A DNA stretch of 64,000 bases, taken from assembly GCF_009908315.1 (NCBI RefSeq), contig NZ_JAAATW010000002.1, forward strand, positions 310,001 to 374,000, in the 5' to 3' direction. Under the pieces are notes generated by a model, which saw only the letters and a program-made list of their open reading frames with translations, did not search any database and was not told where the DNA came from. Of the stretch, positions 26,244-36,110 are shown piece after piece (positions within the stretch are counted from its first letter, which is position 1; each line of letters begins with the position of its first letter). Made by a program: the position numbers and the translations under genes. Source of the stretch: Paragemmobacter ruber. GTDB taxonomy: Bacteria > Pseudomonadota > Alphaproteobacteria > Rhodobacterales > Rhodobacteraceae.

Positions 26244-27572
26244 ATGTCCACCGTCACCACCCGTTTCGCGCCATCGCCCACCGGATACATCCATGTGGGC
26301 AACCTGCGCACCGCGCTGATGAATTACCTGATCACCCGCAAGGCGGGGGGGACCTTCATTCTGCGGCTGGATGACACGGATCAGGAACGGTCGAAGCAGG
26401 AATATATCGACGGGCTGAAGGAAGACCTCGATTGGCTGGGCATCCGCTATGACCGGGTGGAGCAGCAATCCAAGCGGCTGGCGCGCTATGCGGAAGCGGC
26501 CGAGCAGCTGAAGGCGGCGGGGCGGTTCTATGAATGTTTCGAGACGCCCACCGAGTTGGACCTGAAGCGGAAGAAGCTGCTGAACATGGGGCGGCCGCCG
26601 GTCTATGACCGGGCGTCTTTGCACCTGACCGAGGACCAGAAGGCCGCCTACCGCGCCGAGGGGCGGCAGGGCTATTGGCGGTTCCGGCTGGATCAGGAGC
26701 GGATCGAATGGCGCGACGGGATCATCGGGGATATCTCGATCGACGCGGCAAGCGTGTCGGACCCGGTGCTGATCAAGGCGGATGGGCAGGTGCTTTATAC
26801 CTTCGCCTCGTCGGTGGATGATGTGGATATGGGGGTCACGCATATCGTGCGGGGCGCGGATCATGTGACGAATACCGCCACGCAGATCCAGATCATGAAG
26901 GCCTTGGGCGGTACGCCGCCGGAATTTGCCCATCACAGCCTGCTGACCGGGCCGCAGGGCGAGGAATTGTCCAAACGGCTGGGCGTGCTGAGCTTGCGCG
27001 ACCTGCGGGCGCGGGGCGTGGCACCGCTGGCGCTGATGTCGCTGATGGCGCGGCTGGGGTCTTCGAAGCCGGTGGAACTGGCCTCGTCCATGCAGGATCT
27101 GATCGACGGGTTCGATGTGGGTTCCTTTGGCGCGGCGCCGACGAAGTTCGATGCCGAGGACCTGTTCCCGCTGACGCGGGCGCATGTGCAGGGGCTGCCC
27201 TTTGCCGCCGTGGCCGAGCGCATCCGCGCGCTGGGCGTGCCGGAGGCTGAGGCGGAGGCCTTCTGGACCGTGGCCAAGGGCAACATCACCGTACTGGACG
27301 ATCTGGGCGAATGGTGGGCGTTGTTCCGCGACGGGGCAGAGCCGATGGTGGAAGCGGGGGATGAGGATTTCATCCGGCAGGCCATGGCGATGCTGCCGCC
27401 GCGGCCCTGGACCAATTCCACCTGGGGCGAGTGGACCGAGGCCGTGAAGGCCGCGACCGGGCGGAAGGGCAAGCAGCTTTACATGCCGTTGCGCAAGGCG
27501 CTGACGGGGCGCGCGAACGGACCCGAGATGGCGGATGTGATGCCGCTGCTCAAGGTGGTGCGGGCGGGCTGA
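26244..27572 (+). CDS. gltX: Glutamyl-tRNA synthetase (second-type, GltX2-like)
   Basis: Charges tRNA with glutamate. 442 residues, close to the shorter of the two GluRS forms many alphaproteobacteria carry. The class I signature FAPSPTGYIHVGNLRTAL is near the N-terminus (about 8-25), and the KMSKS-equivalent reads EELSKRLG near 240, with Glu where the usual KLSKR has its first Lys; the catalytic second Lys is kept. No zinc Cys cluster. The anticodon-binding helical domain fills about 300-442. Whether it charges tRNA-Glu, tRNA-Gln or both needs tests. ATG at 26244. Monocistronic. Confidence 0.93.
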   Translation: MSTVTTRFAPSPTGYIHVGNLRTALMNYLITRKAGGTFILRLDDTDQERSKQEYIDGLKEDLDWLGIRYDRVEQQSKRLARYAEAAEQLKAAGRFYECFETPTELDLKRKKLLNMGRPPVYDRASLHLTEDQKAAYRAEGRQGYWRFRLDQERIEWRDGIIGDISIDAASVSDPVLIKADGQVLYTFASSVDDVDMGVTHIVRGADHVTNTATQIQIMKALGGTPPEFAHHSLLTGPQGEELSKRLGVLSLRDLRARGVAPLALMSLMARLGSSKPVELASSMQDLIDGFDVGSFGAAPTKFDAEDLFPLTRAHVQGLPFAAVAERIRALGVPEAEAEAFWTVAKGNITVLDDLGEWWALFRDGAEPMVEAGDEDFIRQAMAMLPPRPWTNSTWGEWTEAVKAATGRKGKQLYMPLRKALTGRANGPEMADVMPLLKVVRAG

Positions 27573-27578
27573 GAGGGC

Positions 27579-27597
27579 GAATTTCCTGCGAAAATTC
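27579..27597. terminator. Short A/T-rich hairpin after gltX
   Basis: GAATTT (27579-27584) and AAATTC (27592-27597) can pair. It is related in sequence to the arms of the 20649-20711 hairpin (ATTTCCTGCGAAAATTC). Seven bases after the gltX stop. Confidence 0.4.
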
Positions 27598-27640
27598 AGG
27601 GCGCTTGCGGCAGGCGGCGTGCCTTTGGCGGGCGTTGATT

Positions 27641-27661
27641 GGGTATTTGGGCCAAGGTGAA
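27641..27661 (+). repeat. TATTTGGGCCAAGATGAA-type repeat, copy 5 (supplies a Shine-Dalgarno)
   Basis: Copy with CCAAGGTGAA. Its AAGGTGA (27654-27660) lies six bases before the ATG of the MATE gene, exactly where a ribosome site belongs. Confidence 0.65.
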
Positions 27662-27666
27662 ACGGC

Positions 27667-29067
27667 ATGACTTCTGTGGATGAAACAGGCGCAGGTCAGG
27701 TCATCGAGGCCGGCCGTGCGGGGGTGCAGGGCAAGTTCGTGTCGGGCAACCTGTTCCGGCATGTGGCGGTGATGTCGCTGACGTCGTCGGTCGGGTTGAT
27801 GGCGATCTTTGTCGTCGATCTGATCAATCTTCTGTACATTTCCTGGTTGCAGGATGCGGCGAAGACGGCGGCCATCGGTTATGCCGGGGCGGTGCTGTTC
27901 TTCACCACGGCCTTCGGGATCGGGCTTTCGGTGGGGGTGTCGGCGCTGGTGTCGCGGGCGGTGGGGGCGCGGGACATCGCGCTGGCGCGGCAGCGGGCGA
28001 CGGAGGGGCTGGTTCTGGGCGCAGGCTTTGGTGCGGCCTTTGCGGCGGTGGTCTGGGCGGTGTTGCCGCAGATCGTGGCGGTTCTGGGCGCCACGGGCGG
28101 GACGGCGGAGGAGGCCTTGCATTATCTGCGGGTGCTGATCCCGTCGCAGCCCTTGCTGATGATCGGCATGATCGGGGCGGGGGTGCTGCGTGCGCATGGG
28201 GATGCCCGGCGCGGGATGATGGTGACGGTCTGGGGCGCGGTGGTGCTGGCGGCGCTGGATCCGGTGCTGATCCTGTGGGCGGATATGGGCCTGACGGGGG
28301 CGGCGCTGGCGGGGTGGGGGTCGCGGGCGGCGATCGCAGGTATGGCGCTGTGGCCGATCTGGCGGCATTACGGCGGCTTTGGGCGGCCTTCGGGGCGGAG
28401 CCTCTGGCTGGCGGCCGTGCCGATCTTTGCCATTTCGGGACCGGCGATCCTGACGCAGCTTGCGACGCCTGTCGGGCAGGCGGTGGTGACGCGGATGGTG
28501 GCGGGCTATGGCGAGGCGGCGGTGGCAGGGATGGCCATTGCGGGGCGTCTGACGCCGGTGGCCTTTGGCATCATCTTCGCGCTGTCGGGGGCGGTGGGGC
28601 CGATCATCGGGCAGAACCTTGGCGCGGGACAGATGGACCGGGTGCGGCGGGCCTTCTGGGATTCCATCCTGTTCGCCGGGATCGTGATCGTGGCGATGTC
28701 GGGCATCCTGTTTCTGGCGCGCGGGGCGATTGCGGATGCCTTCCATGCGGAGGGGCTGACGCGCGATCTGATCTACCTGTTCTGCGGGCCGTTGAGTTTG
28801 CTGTTCTTTTTCAACGGTCTGATCTTCGTGGCCAATGCGGCCTGCAACAACCTTGGCGCGGCGTTGCAATCCACCATGGTGAACTGGGGGCGGCACACGC
28901 TGGGGACGGTGCCCTTTGCGTGGTATCTGGGGCAGGGATGGGGCGCGCAGGGCGTGCTGGTGGGGCAGGCGGTGGGGGGTATCCTGTTCGGGCTGCTGGC
29001 GGTCTGGCTGGCGCTGCGGGTGGTGGACCGGGTGGCCGCGGGGCGGATGGCGGGGCGGGCGGCGTGA
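27667..29067 (+). CDS. MATE family efflux transporter
   Basis: Inner-membrane multidrug/toxin antiporter, 466 residues with twelve hydrophobic segments in two six-helix halves (about 30-235 and 250-455). MATE-type features are the repeated QP/GxA segments: LIPSQPLLMIGMIGAGVLRAHGD in the N-half and ISGPAILTQLATPVGQAVVTRMV opening the C-half. The substrate is unknown (cationic drug or metabolite expelled with Na+ or H+). ATG at 27667 is preceded by a copy of the dispersed repeat whose end serves as ribosome site. No linked regulator. Confidence 0.92.
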   Translation: MTSVDETGAGQVIEAGRAGVQGKFVSGNLFRHVAVMSLTSSVGLMAIFVVDLINLLYISWLQDAAKTAAIGYAGAVLFFTTAFGIGLSVGVSALVSRAVGARDIALARQRATEGLVLGAGFGAAFAAVVWAVLPQIVAVLGATGGTAEEALHYLRVLIPSQPLLMIGMIGAGVLRAHGDARRGMMVTVWGAVVLAALDPVLILWADMGLTGAALAGWGSRAAIAGMALWPIWRHYGGFGRPSGRSLWLAAVPIFAISGPAILTQLATPVGQAVVTRMVAGYGEAAVAGMAIAGRLTPVAFGIIFALSGAVGPIIGQNLGAGQMDRVRRAFWDSILFAGIVIVAMSGILFLARGAIADAFHAEGLTRDLIYLFCGPLSLLFFFNGLIFVANAACNNLGAALQSTMVNWGRHTLGTVPFAWYLGQGWGAQGVLVGQAVGGILFGLLAVWLALRVVDRVAAGRMAGRAA

Positions 29068-29175
29068 GAGGCTGTCCGGCCTGAGGGCGGTGTCGCTGGG
29101 CGACTGTATACCGTCGTATCCGTCATTCTGCTTGCCTGACGGGGGCGGGTCGGGTTACCACAGCGCTATCAGCAT

Positions 29176-29353
29176 CGGGAGAATCCGGCGCGCGGGGGAA
29201 AGCCCGTGGGAGCCGGTGCCGAAGGAGCAACCGCCCCGGTAAACTCTCAGGCAACAGGGACCGTTGCTGGCGAAGAACTCTGGAGAGTGGCGCGGAGGCG
29301 CCCGCCGAAGGGATAACGATCTCAGGCGTCCGCAAGGACAGGGACAGAGGGGG
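29176..29353 (+). ncRNA. Glycine riboswitch (tandem aptamers)
   Basis: Two adjacent glycine aptamers upstream of gcvT. The first, about 29177-29288, contains the conserved GCCGAAGGAGCAA and AACTCTCAGGCAA blocks and closes with ACTCTGGAGAG. The second, about 29288-29353, contains CCGCCGAAGGGATAACGATCTCAGG and ends GGACAGAGGGGG. Glycine binding would switch on the cleavage-system genes that follow. No T-run terminator is visible in the 74 bases before the gcvT start, so control of translation or an unusual platform is possible. Confidence 0.93.
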
Positions 29354-29427
29354 CATCGTGGGGCAGGGATTGGCCTGTCCGGGCGGTGCCGTGTTTGCAA
29401 GACCGGCGCTGAAGTGGGGAGGGACGC

Positions 29428-30549
29428 GTGTCCGACCTGAAGCGACTGGGTCTGCACGACCTGCATGTGGAACTGGGGGGGAAGATGGTCCCCTTTGCCG
29501 GATATGAGATGCCGGTGCAGTATCCCGCAGGCGTGATGAAGGAGCATCTGCAGACGCGCGCTGCCGCCGGGCTGTTTGATGTGTCCCATATGGGGCAGGT
29601 GATCCTGCGCCCGCGGCGCGACATGGCGGCGCTCTGTGCCGGGTTCGAGGCGATGATGCCCGTGGATGTGCTGGGGCTGGCGCCGGGGCGGCAGCGCTAT
29701 GGGCTGTTCACCAACGAGACGGGCGGGATTCTGGATGACCTGATGTTCGCCCATCGGGGCGATCATCTGTTCGTGGTGGTCAATGCCGCCTGCAAGGAGG
29801 CCGATGTCGCCCATATGCGCGCCCATCTGGAGGATGTGGCGGAGGTGGAGTTCATTCAGGATCGTGCGCTGATCGCGCTGCAGGGGCCGGGGGCGGAGGC
29901 GGCCTTGGCCGCGCTGCTGCCCGGGGTGGCGGCGCTGCGGTTCATGGATGTGGCGGTGATGGGCTGGGACGGGGCTGCGGTCTGGGTGTCGCGGTCGGGA
30001 TACACCGGCGAGGACGGGTTTGAGCTGTCTGTGCCAGAGGCGGTGGCGGAGCCGTTCGTCCGGGCGCTGCTCGCACAGCCGGGGGTGATGCCCATCGGTC
30101 TGGGCGCGCGGGATTCGCTGCGGCTGGAGGCGGGGCTGTGCCTTTACGGCCATGACATCGACGAAGGCACGAGCCCGGTGGAAGCCGGGTTGAGCTGGGC
30201 TATCCAGAAGGTGCGGCGGGCAGGGGGCGCTCGGGAGGGCGGGTTCCCCGGCGCCGGGCGCATCCTGCGCGAATTGGCCCAAGGGCCCGAGCGGTGCCGC
30301 GTGGGCCTGCGCCCCGAGGGGCGCGCGCCGATGCGCGAGGGGACGGGGCTGTTTGCGGAGGATGGCACGCCTCTGGGCGCCGTCACCTCGGGCGGGTTCG
30401 GGCCCAGCGTCGAGGCGCCTGTTGCCATGGGCTATGTGCCTGCGTCTTATGCCGATACCGGGACGGCGCTGATGGGCGAGGTGCGCGGCAAGCGCCTGCC
30501 TGTCACTGTCGTGCCGATGCCGTTCCACCCCACCCGTTACAAGCGTTGA
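29428..30549 (+). CDS. gcvT: Glycine cleavage system T protein (aminomethyltransferase)
   Basis: Moves the methylene group from lipoyl-bound aminomethyl to tetrahydrofolate, releasing ammonia. 373 residues. Characteristic stretches are PVQYPAGVMKEHLQTR, LFDVSHMGQ, SRSGYTGEDGFEL and LGARDSLRLEAGLCLYGHDI with its catalytic Asp nearby. GTG start at 29428 after GGGGAGGGA. First gene of gcvT-gcvH-gcvP behind the glycine riboswitch. Confidence 0.96.
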   Translation: MSDLKRLGLHDLHVELGGKMVPFAGYEMPVQYPAGVMKEHLQTRAAAGLFDVSHMGQVILRPRRDMAALCAGFEAMMPVDVLGLAPGRQRYGLFTNETGGILDDLMFAHRGDHLFVVVNAACKEADVAHMRAHLEDVAEVEFIQDRALIALQGPGAEAALAALLPGVAALRFMDVAVMGWDGAAVWVSRSGYTGEDGFELSVPEAVAEPFVRALLAQPGVMPIGLGARDSLRLEAGLCLYGHDIDEGTSPVEAGLSWAIQKVRRAGGAREGGFPGAGRILRELAQGPERCRVGLRPEGRAPMREGTGLFAEDGTPLGAVTSGGFGPSVEAPVAMGYVPASYADTGTALMGEVRGKRLPVTVVPMPFHPTRYKR

Positions 30550-30556
30550 GGATGCG

Positions 30557-30916
30557 ATGAAATACACCGAAGAACATGAATGGCTGCGGATCGAGGGTGA
30601 TCTGGTGGTCGTGGGTATCACCGAACATGCCGCCACCCAGTTGGGCGATGTGGTGTTTGTGGAACTGCCCGCGACAGAGACCATGGTCGCCTCGGGCGAT
30701 GAGGTGGTGGTGATCGAGAGCGTCAAGGCCGCGTCCGACATCCTTGCCCCGCTGGATGGCGAGATCGTCGCCGTGAATACCAAGCTGGTCGATAACCCGG
30801 GCCTTGTGAACGAGGATCCGACCGGGGCGGCGTGGTTCTTCAAAATGAAGGTCGATGATCTGGATGTGCTGGACCAGTTCATGGACGAGGACGAATACAA
30901 CGACCTGATCGGGTGA
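30557..30916 (+). CDS. gcvH: Glycine cleavage system H protein
   Basis: Lipoyl carrier that shuttles the aminomethyl group between the P, T and L proteins. 119 residues; the lipoylated Lys is in VVIESVKAASDILAP near residue 58. Seven bases after gcvT. Complete. Confidence 0.97.
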   Translation: MKYTEEHEWLRIEGDLVVVGITEHAATQLGDVVFVELPATETMVASGDEVVVIESVKAASDILAPLDGEIVAVNTKLVDNPGLVNEDPTGAAWFFKMKVDDLDVLDQFMDEDEYNDLIG

Positions 30917-30937
30917 TCCCGCAAAGGCCGATGTGAC

Positions 30938-30982
30938 GCAAAAGTTTTCGAAAACTTTTGCAAATTCCTTCGAAGGAATTTG
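30938..30982. repeat. Two abutting perfect palindromes between gcvH and gcvP
   Basis: 30938-30961 (24 bases, core AAAGTTTTCGAAAACTTT) and 30961-30982 (22 bases, core AAATTCCTTCGAAGGAATTT) are both perfect and share one base. They fill much of the 114-base gap inside an otherwise tight operon. As RNA they fold into two adjacent hairpins and may lower or separate gcvP expression or protect the upstream message. Confidence 0.6.
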
Positions 30983-31030
30983 GTGGGCGCGTCCTGCGCC
31001 TGCCTATCCCCCAAGCCCGAGGTGCGCGCC

Positions 31031-33868
31031 ATGACCTTTACCCCTGTCGATTACAACCCCTATGACTTTGCCAACCGCCGCCATATTGGCCCCTCGCCCG
31101 CCGAGATGGCCGAGATGCTGAAGGTGGTGGGCGTCAAGACGCTGGATGCGCTGATCGACGAGACGGTGCCGAAGTCGATCCGGCAGGCCAAGCCTCTGGG
31201 TTGGGCGCCCCTGTCGGAGCATGAGCTTTTGGCGCGGATGCGCGAGGTGGGCGCGAAGAACCGGGTGATGACCAGCCTGATCGGGCAGGGCTATTACGGC
31301 ACGGTGACCCCGCCTGCGATCCAGCGCAACATTCTGGAGAACCCGGCATGGTATACCGCCTATACGCCCTATCAGCCCGAGATCGCGCAGGGGCGGCTTG
31401 AGGCGCTGCTGAACTATCAGACGATGGTGGCGGATCTGACCGGCCTGCCGGTGGCCAATGCGTCGCTTCTGGATGAGGCAACGGCGGCGGCAGAGGCCAT
31501 GACTATGGCCGAGCGTGTGGCCAAGACCAAGGCGCGGGGGTTCTTTGTCGATCATGGCTGCCATCCGCAGACCATCGCCGTGATCCGCACGCGGGCGGAG
31601 CCCTTGGGGATCGAGGTGATCGTGGGCGATCCGGCGAAGATGGAGGCTGCGCAGGTTTTTGGCGCGATCTTCCAGTATCCCGGCACCTACGGGCATGTGA
31701 TCGACTTTACCGACCAGATCGCCGCGCTGCATCAGGCGAAGGCGGTGGCGATTGTCGCGACCGATCTTCTGGCGCTGACCATGCTGAAGGAGCCAGGTGC
31801 GATGGGGGCGGATATCGCCATCGGGTCGAGCCAGCGTTTCGGGGTGCCGATGGGCTATGGCGGGCCGCATGCGGCCTTCATGTCGTGCAAGGATGACTAC
31901 AAGCGCGCGATGCCGGGGCGGATCGTCGGGGTTTCCATTGATGCGCGGGGGAACAAGGCGTACCGCCTGTCGCTGCAGACGCGCGAGCAGCATATCCGGC
32001 GCGAAAAGGCCACGAGCAATGTGTGCACGGCGCAGGCCTTGCTGGCGGTGATGGCGTCCTTCTACGCGGTATTCCACGGGCCGCGTGGCCTGCGCGCGAT
32101 TGCCGAGCGGGTGCATTTCCTGACCAACCGTCTGGCGCGCGCGCTGAAGGCTGCCGGGGCGAAGGTGAGCCCCAAGGCCTTTTTCGACACGATCACGGTG
32201 GAGGTGGGTGTCGGGCAGGCAGGTATCCTTGCCGCCGCGCGGCATGAAGGATTGAATTTCCGCAAGATCGGCAATGACCGCGTGGGGATCAGCCTGGACG
32301 AGACGACGGATGAGAAGGTGCTGATCCGGGTCCTGCGCGCCTTTGGCATCGAGGGCGTGCCGCCGCATCGGGCAAGCCTTGGCTTCCCCGAGGCCATGCT
32401 GCGGACGACCGATTATCTGACCCATCCGGTGTTCCACATGAACCGCGCGGAATCCGAGATGATGCGCTACATGCGCCGCCTGTCGGACCGCGATCTGGCG
32501 CTGGACCGGGCGATGATCCCGCTGGGATCTTGCACAATGAAGCTGAACGCGGCGGCGGAGATGATGCCCATCACCTGGCCGGAGTTCGGATCGCTCCACC
32601 CCTTTGCCCCGGCGGATCAGGCGGCGGGCTACCGCGAGGCGATTTCCGATCTGACCGAAAAGCTGTGCGAGGTGACGGGGTATGACGCGTTTTCCATGCA
32701 GCCCAACTCTGGGGCGCAGGGGGAGTATGCGGGGCTGTTGACGATTCAGGCCTATCACCGCGCGCGGGGTGAGGGGCATCGCAACATCTGTCTGATCCCG
32801 GTGTCGGCGCATGGCACGAACCCGGCCAGCGCGCAGATGGCGGGGATGCAGGTGGTGGTGGTGAAATCGGCGCCGAACGGCGATGTGGATATCGACGATT
32901 TCCGCCAGAAGGCGGCGGAGGCCGGTGCCAATCTTGCCGCCTGCATGATCACCTATCCCTCTACCCATGGCGTGTTCGAAGAGACGGTGCGGGAGATCTG
33001 CGCCATCACGCATGAGCATGGCGGGCAAGTCTATCTGGACGGGGCCAACATGAACGCGCTGGTGGGGCTGGTGAAGCCCGGCGAGATCGGGAGTGATGTG
33101 AGCCACCTGAACTTGCACAAGACATTCGCCATTCCGCATGGCGGTGGTGGGCCGGGGATGGGGCCCATCGGCGTGAAGGCGCATCTGGCGCCCTATCTGC
33201 CGGGACATCCCGAGACGCATGGCGATGGCGCGGTGAGTGCGGCGCCATTCGGCAGCGCGTCGATCCTGCTGATTTCCTGGGCCTATTGCCTGATGATGGG
33301 GGGCGAGGGGCTGACTCAGGCGACGCGGGTGGCGATCCTGAACGCCAATTACATCGCGGCGCGGCTGAAGGGGGCCTATCCGATCCTGTTCATGGGGAAC
33401 AAGGGGCGGGTGGCGCATGAATGTATCCTTGACACCCGGCCCTTCGCGGAAGCAGGGGTGACGGTGGACGATATCGCCAAGCGGCTGGTGGATAACGGTT
33501 TCCACGCGCCGACGATGAGCTGGCCGGTGGCGGGGACGCTGATGGTGGAGCCCACGGAAAGCGAGACGAAGGCCGAGATCGACCGTTTCATCACCGCGCT
33601 GCTGGCGATCCGGGCCGAGATCGCGGCGGTGGAGCGGGGCGAGATTTCTGCCGAGGACAGCCCGCTGCGCCATGCGCCGCATACGGTGGAGGATCTGGTG
33701 GCAGACTGGACGCGCAAATATCCGCGCGAGCAGGGTTGTTTCCCGCCCGGCGCCTTCCGGGTGGACAAGTACTGGCCTCCCGTGGGGCGGGTGGACAATG
33801 TGTTCGGCGACCGCAACCTGATCTGCACCTGCCCGCCGGTGGAGGCCTATGCGCAGGCGGCGGAATAG
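31031..33868 (+). CDS. gcvP: Glycine dehydrogenase (decarboxylating), P protein
   Basis: PLP enzyme that decarboxylates glycine and loads the H protein. 945 residues, a single long chain with two homologous halves (about 15-430 and 460-900). The PLP-binding Lys is K697 in [17 protein letters not shown]. Other family marks: [11 protein letters not shown] at the start, YHTP-type [18 protein letters not shown], and EPTESE near the end. ATG at 31031 gives the usual N-terminus. Separated from gcvH by two palindromes; otherwise same operon. Confidence 0.97.
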   Translation: MTFTPVDYNPYDFANRRHIGPSPAEMAEMLKVVGVKTLDALIDETVPKSIRQAKPLGWAPLSEHELLARMREVGAKNRVMTSLIGQGYYGTVTPPAIQRNILENPAWYTAYTPYQPEIAQGRLEALLNYQTMVADLTGLPVANASLLDEATAAAEAMTMAERVAKTKARGFFVDHGCHPQTIAVIRTRAEPLGIEVIVGDPAKMEAAQVFGAIFQYPGTYGHVIDFTDQIAALHQAKAVAIVATDLLALTMLKEPGAMGADIAIGSSQRFGVPMGYGGPHAAFMSCKDDYKRAMPGRIVGVSIDARGNKAYRLSLQTREQHIRREKATSNVCTAQALLAVMASFYAVFHGPRGLRAIAERVHFLTNRLARALKAAGAKVSPKAFFDTITVEVGVGQAGILAAARHEGLNFRKIGNDRVGISLDETTDEKVLIRVLRAFGIEGVPPHRASLGFPEAMLRTTDYLTHPVFHMNRAESEMMRYMRRLSDRDLALDRAMIPLGSCTMKLNAAAEMMPITWPEFGSLHPFAPADQAAGYREAISDLTEKLCEVTGYDAFSMQPNSGAQGEYAGLLTIQAYHRARGEGHRNICLIPVSAHGTNPASAQMAGMQVVVVKSAPNGDVDIDDFRQKAAEAGANLAACMITYPSTHGVFEETVREICAITHEHGGQVYLDGANMNALVGLVKPGEIGSDVSHLNLHKTFAIPHGGGGPGMGPIGVKAHLAPYLPGHPETHGDGAVSAAPFGSASILLISWAYCLMMGGEGLTQATRVAILNANYIAARLKGAYPILFMGNKGRVAHECILDTRPFAEAGVTVDDIAKRLVDNGFHAPTMSWPVAGTLMVEPTESETKAEIDRFITALLAIRAEIAAVERGEISAEDSPLRHAPHTVEDLVADWTRKYPREQGCFPPGAFRVDKYWPPVGRVDNVFGDRNLICTCPPVEAYAQAAE

Positions 33869-33992
33869 CAAGGGAATGGGCGGTGGCCGTGCTGCTGCCC
33901 GAGCAGACGGGTGTGCAGACGGGCGTGCATACAGATCGGCGCAGGGATCGGGTGGATAACGCGCGATCCCTCCGCGAAAATGCCCCGAAACG

Positions 33993-36035
33993 CTAGATCA
34001 GCAGGAGGTCATCCGCCGTCAGCGCGGGTGCACCCAGCAAGGTGGCGATCAGGACCCTAGCCCCGTCGCCGCTGCCATCGGCATCGAAATAGAGGCGACC
34101 GTTGTCGTTTTCGTAGATAAGGCGGTGGTCGGCGGTGGTTGCGCGGCCGCCCCTGTTTGACACGAATTGCGACGGGTCCAATGCGCCCGTGATCAGCTCT
34201 GCGCCGAAATCGGCGGCGGACAGCTGCAGGATGTCGCTGCCGGGGGTGAAATCGGTGATCGTGTCAGCGTTTCTGGCGCCTGGCATCAGGACGAAGGTAT
34301 CCGCCGCCGCGCCCCCGGTCAGACGGTCGCGCCCGAGGCCGCCGATGATCGTGTCGCTGCCGTCGCCGCCGCTGATCGTATCATTGCCGATCGCGCCGAA
34401 CAGGCGGTTGGCAGAGGCGTTGCCGATGATCTGGTTGCTGCCGCTGTTGCCGCGCAATTCCATCGGGGTGGTGGTGCGGATTTCGGCGGCTTGCAGGATC
34501 TCGACCTCCTGCCCTGCGGCGAGGGTGAAGCTGGTATAGGCGATCACGCGGTCGGCGGTGCCTTCGCCCGCAGCCTCGACCACCCGGTCGGTGGAGGTGA
34601 CGTGGAAGGTGTCGTTGCCACCGCCACCATGGAGCGTGTCACGCCCGGCATCGAGAAGGAAGGTATCCTCGCCCAAGCCGCCCCAGATCGTGTCGTTGCC
34701 CTTGCCGCCGTTGAAGCTGTCGCCGAAATCGGTGCCGACATATTGTTCGGCGATGACGCGACCTGCCCAGTTCACCGCTGCGATGCGGGGGTCGATGTAT
34801 TGGCCGCGGATGGCGAAACCGTCGGGGTCTCCGGGAAGGTTGTTCTGATCCTGCCAGACGATCAGGTAGCGGCCATCATTGGTGATGGTGATATCGACAT
34901 TCCGCATCTCACCCCTGCCATCGCCGAGCGAGAAGATGCTGCCAGCCGCTGTGCCATCGGCGTTGAAGAGGCGGGCGCGCAGGTAGTTGCCGCCTGAGGA
35001 GCCGGCATTTTCCTCCCAGACGATCAGGAAGCTGCCATTGGGCTGCGCCGCGACGATGGGATTCAGTTGCCCGACGCCATCGGCGGGATGAACGGCGATT
35101 TCGCCGCCGATGGGTGTGCCGTTGGCGTTGTAGATGCGGGCGAGGATATCGGGGGTTTGTCCGGCGAGCCTTTCGTCATTGGTGATGGGTTGGTGCCAGG
35201 TGACGACGAAGCGACCGTTGTTCAGCGCTGTGATGCTGTAGGCCATGTCTGTGTTGCCGAAGGGGTTGCGGCTGGGGACCACGATTTCGGTGCCCACTGC
35301 TGTACCCGCAGGGGTGCGGATCTGGATGCGCAGGTCGTAGTCGAAAGAGGGGCGGCCTTCGTTGCTGAGATAGGCCACGGCGATGTTGCCGTTGGACAGG
35401 CGGGTGAGTTCCGGCTTGATCTGGTCGCCCGTCACATCACCCGCGCCGGAGAAGAGCGTGCCCAGCGTGCCGTCCGGCGAAAGGGTGTTGATCATAAGCT
35501 TGCGGCCAGGATCGAAGGGGAGGACCCAATCGACCGTCGTGGTGCCACTGAAGGCGAGCCCGCCATCCCTCAGGGCAACGAGCGAGACGTTGCCGGGAAA
35601 GACGGTGTTGTTTCCAGCCGGATCGGCAGAAGGAAAGACCAGCCGTTGGGGGCCCGTGGCGGTGCCTTCGGCATCAAAGCTGCGCAGCGCCGTGGTGCTG
35701 CGGAAGGCGGTATCGGAGGTGACCTGGGTATCGGTGTAGGCGATGGTGAAGCCGCCATTGGGCAAGGCAACGATGTCGGGCGTGAATTGCGAGCGGTTGT
35801 TGAAGAAGGTGGCGACGGGGGCTTCGGTGTTCACCTTGAAGTCGAGTGACGTGCCGGGACCTGCGGCATCAATCACGCGGGCGCGGACGTCGCGGCCCTG
35901 GGTGACATCTTGGATGTTGCTGTTATCGGTCCAGGCGACAGCGACGCGGCCGTCGCGCAGCACGGCGACGGCGGGTTGTGTCTGCTCATCGTAGGTGCTG
36001 GTATTGATACGAAAGCTGGGGGAGAGGAAGGGCAT
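33993..36035 (-). CDS. RTX (hemolysin-type calcium-binding) protein
   Basis: 680 residues, no N-terminal signal. Residues 1-440 form a repetitive beta-rich region with blades of the type TxLxDGxxVVxW (LRDGRVAVAWTD, LPNGGFTIAYTD, LNNGRFVVTWHQ, QPNGSFLIVWEE), suggesting a propeller-like adhesin or enzyme scaffold. Residues about 455-620 carry calcium-binding GGxGxD nonapeptides (NGGKGNDTIWGGLGEDTF, GAIGNDTISGGDGSDTIIGG). The C-terminus (LTADDLLLI) suits a type I secretion signal. No export genes are nearby. ATG at 36035 has GGAG upstream. Function (adhesin, matrix protein or enzyme) unresolved. Confidence 0.87.
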   Translation of the reverse strand: MPFLSPSFRINTSTYDEQTQPAVAVLRDGRVAVAWTDNSNIQDVTQGRDVRARVIDAAGPGTSLDFKVNTEAPVATFFNNRSQFTPDIVALPNGGFTIAYTDTQVTSDTAFRSTTALRSFDAEGTATGPQRLVFPSADPAGNNTVFPGNVSLVALRDGGLAFSGTTTVDWVLPFDPGRKLMINTLSPDGTLGTLFSGAGDVTGDQIKPELTRLSNGNIAVAYLSNEGRPSFDYDLRIQIRTPAGTAVGTEIVVPSRNPFGNTDMAYSITALNNGRFVVTWHQPITNDERLAGQTPDILARIYNANGTPIGGEIAVHPADGVGQLNPIVAAQPNGSFLIVWEENAGSSGGNYLRARLFNADGTAAGSIFSLGDGRGEMRNVDITITNDGRYLIVWQDQNNLPGDPDGFAIRGQYIDPRIAAVNWAGRVIAEQYVGTDFGDSFNGGKGNDTIWGGLGEDTFLLDAGRDTLHGGGGNDTFHVTSTDRVVEAAGEGTADRVIAYTSFTLAAGQEVEILQAAEIRTTTPMELRGNSGSNQIIGNASANRLFGAIGNDTISGGDGSDTIIGGLGRDRLTGGAAADTFVLMPGARNADTITDFTPGSDILQLSAADFGAELITGALDPSQFVSNRGGRATTADHRLIYENDNGRLYFDADGSGDGARVLIATLLGAPALTADDLLLI

Positions 36036-36110
36036 GGCATAACTCCGCCGTACTGGTACCGGGACATAGGCGAGACGTTCTGTGCGAGAAGCGCATGGGC
36101 GGTGGGCGGC

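Noticed and set aside
31004-33871. A 955-codon open frame opposite gcvP
   Set aside because: Low-complexity Arg/His composition caused by GC-rich third positions; gcvP is unambiguous.
33896-33935. Direct repeat GCAGACGGG(T/C)GTGC between gcvP and the RTX gene
   Set aside because: Two short imperfect copies in a convergent gap, with no dyad or link to a known site.
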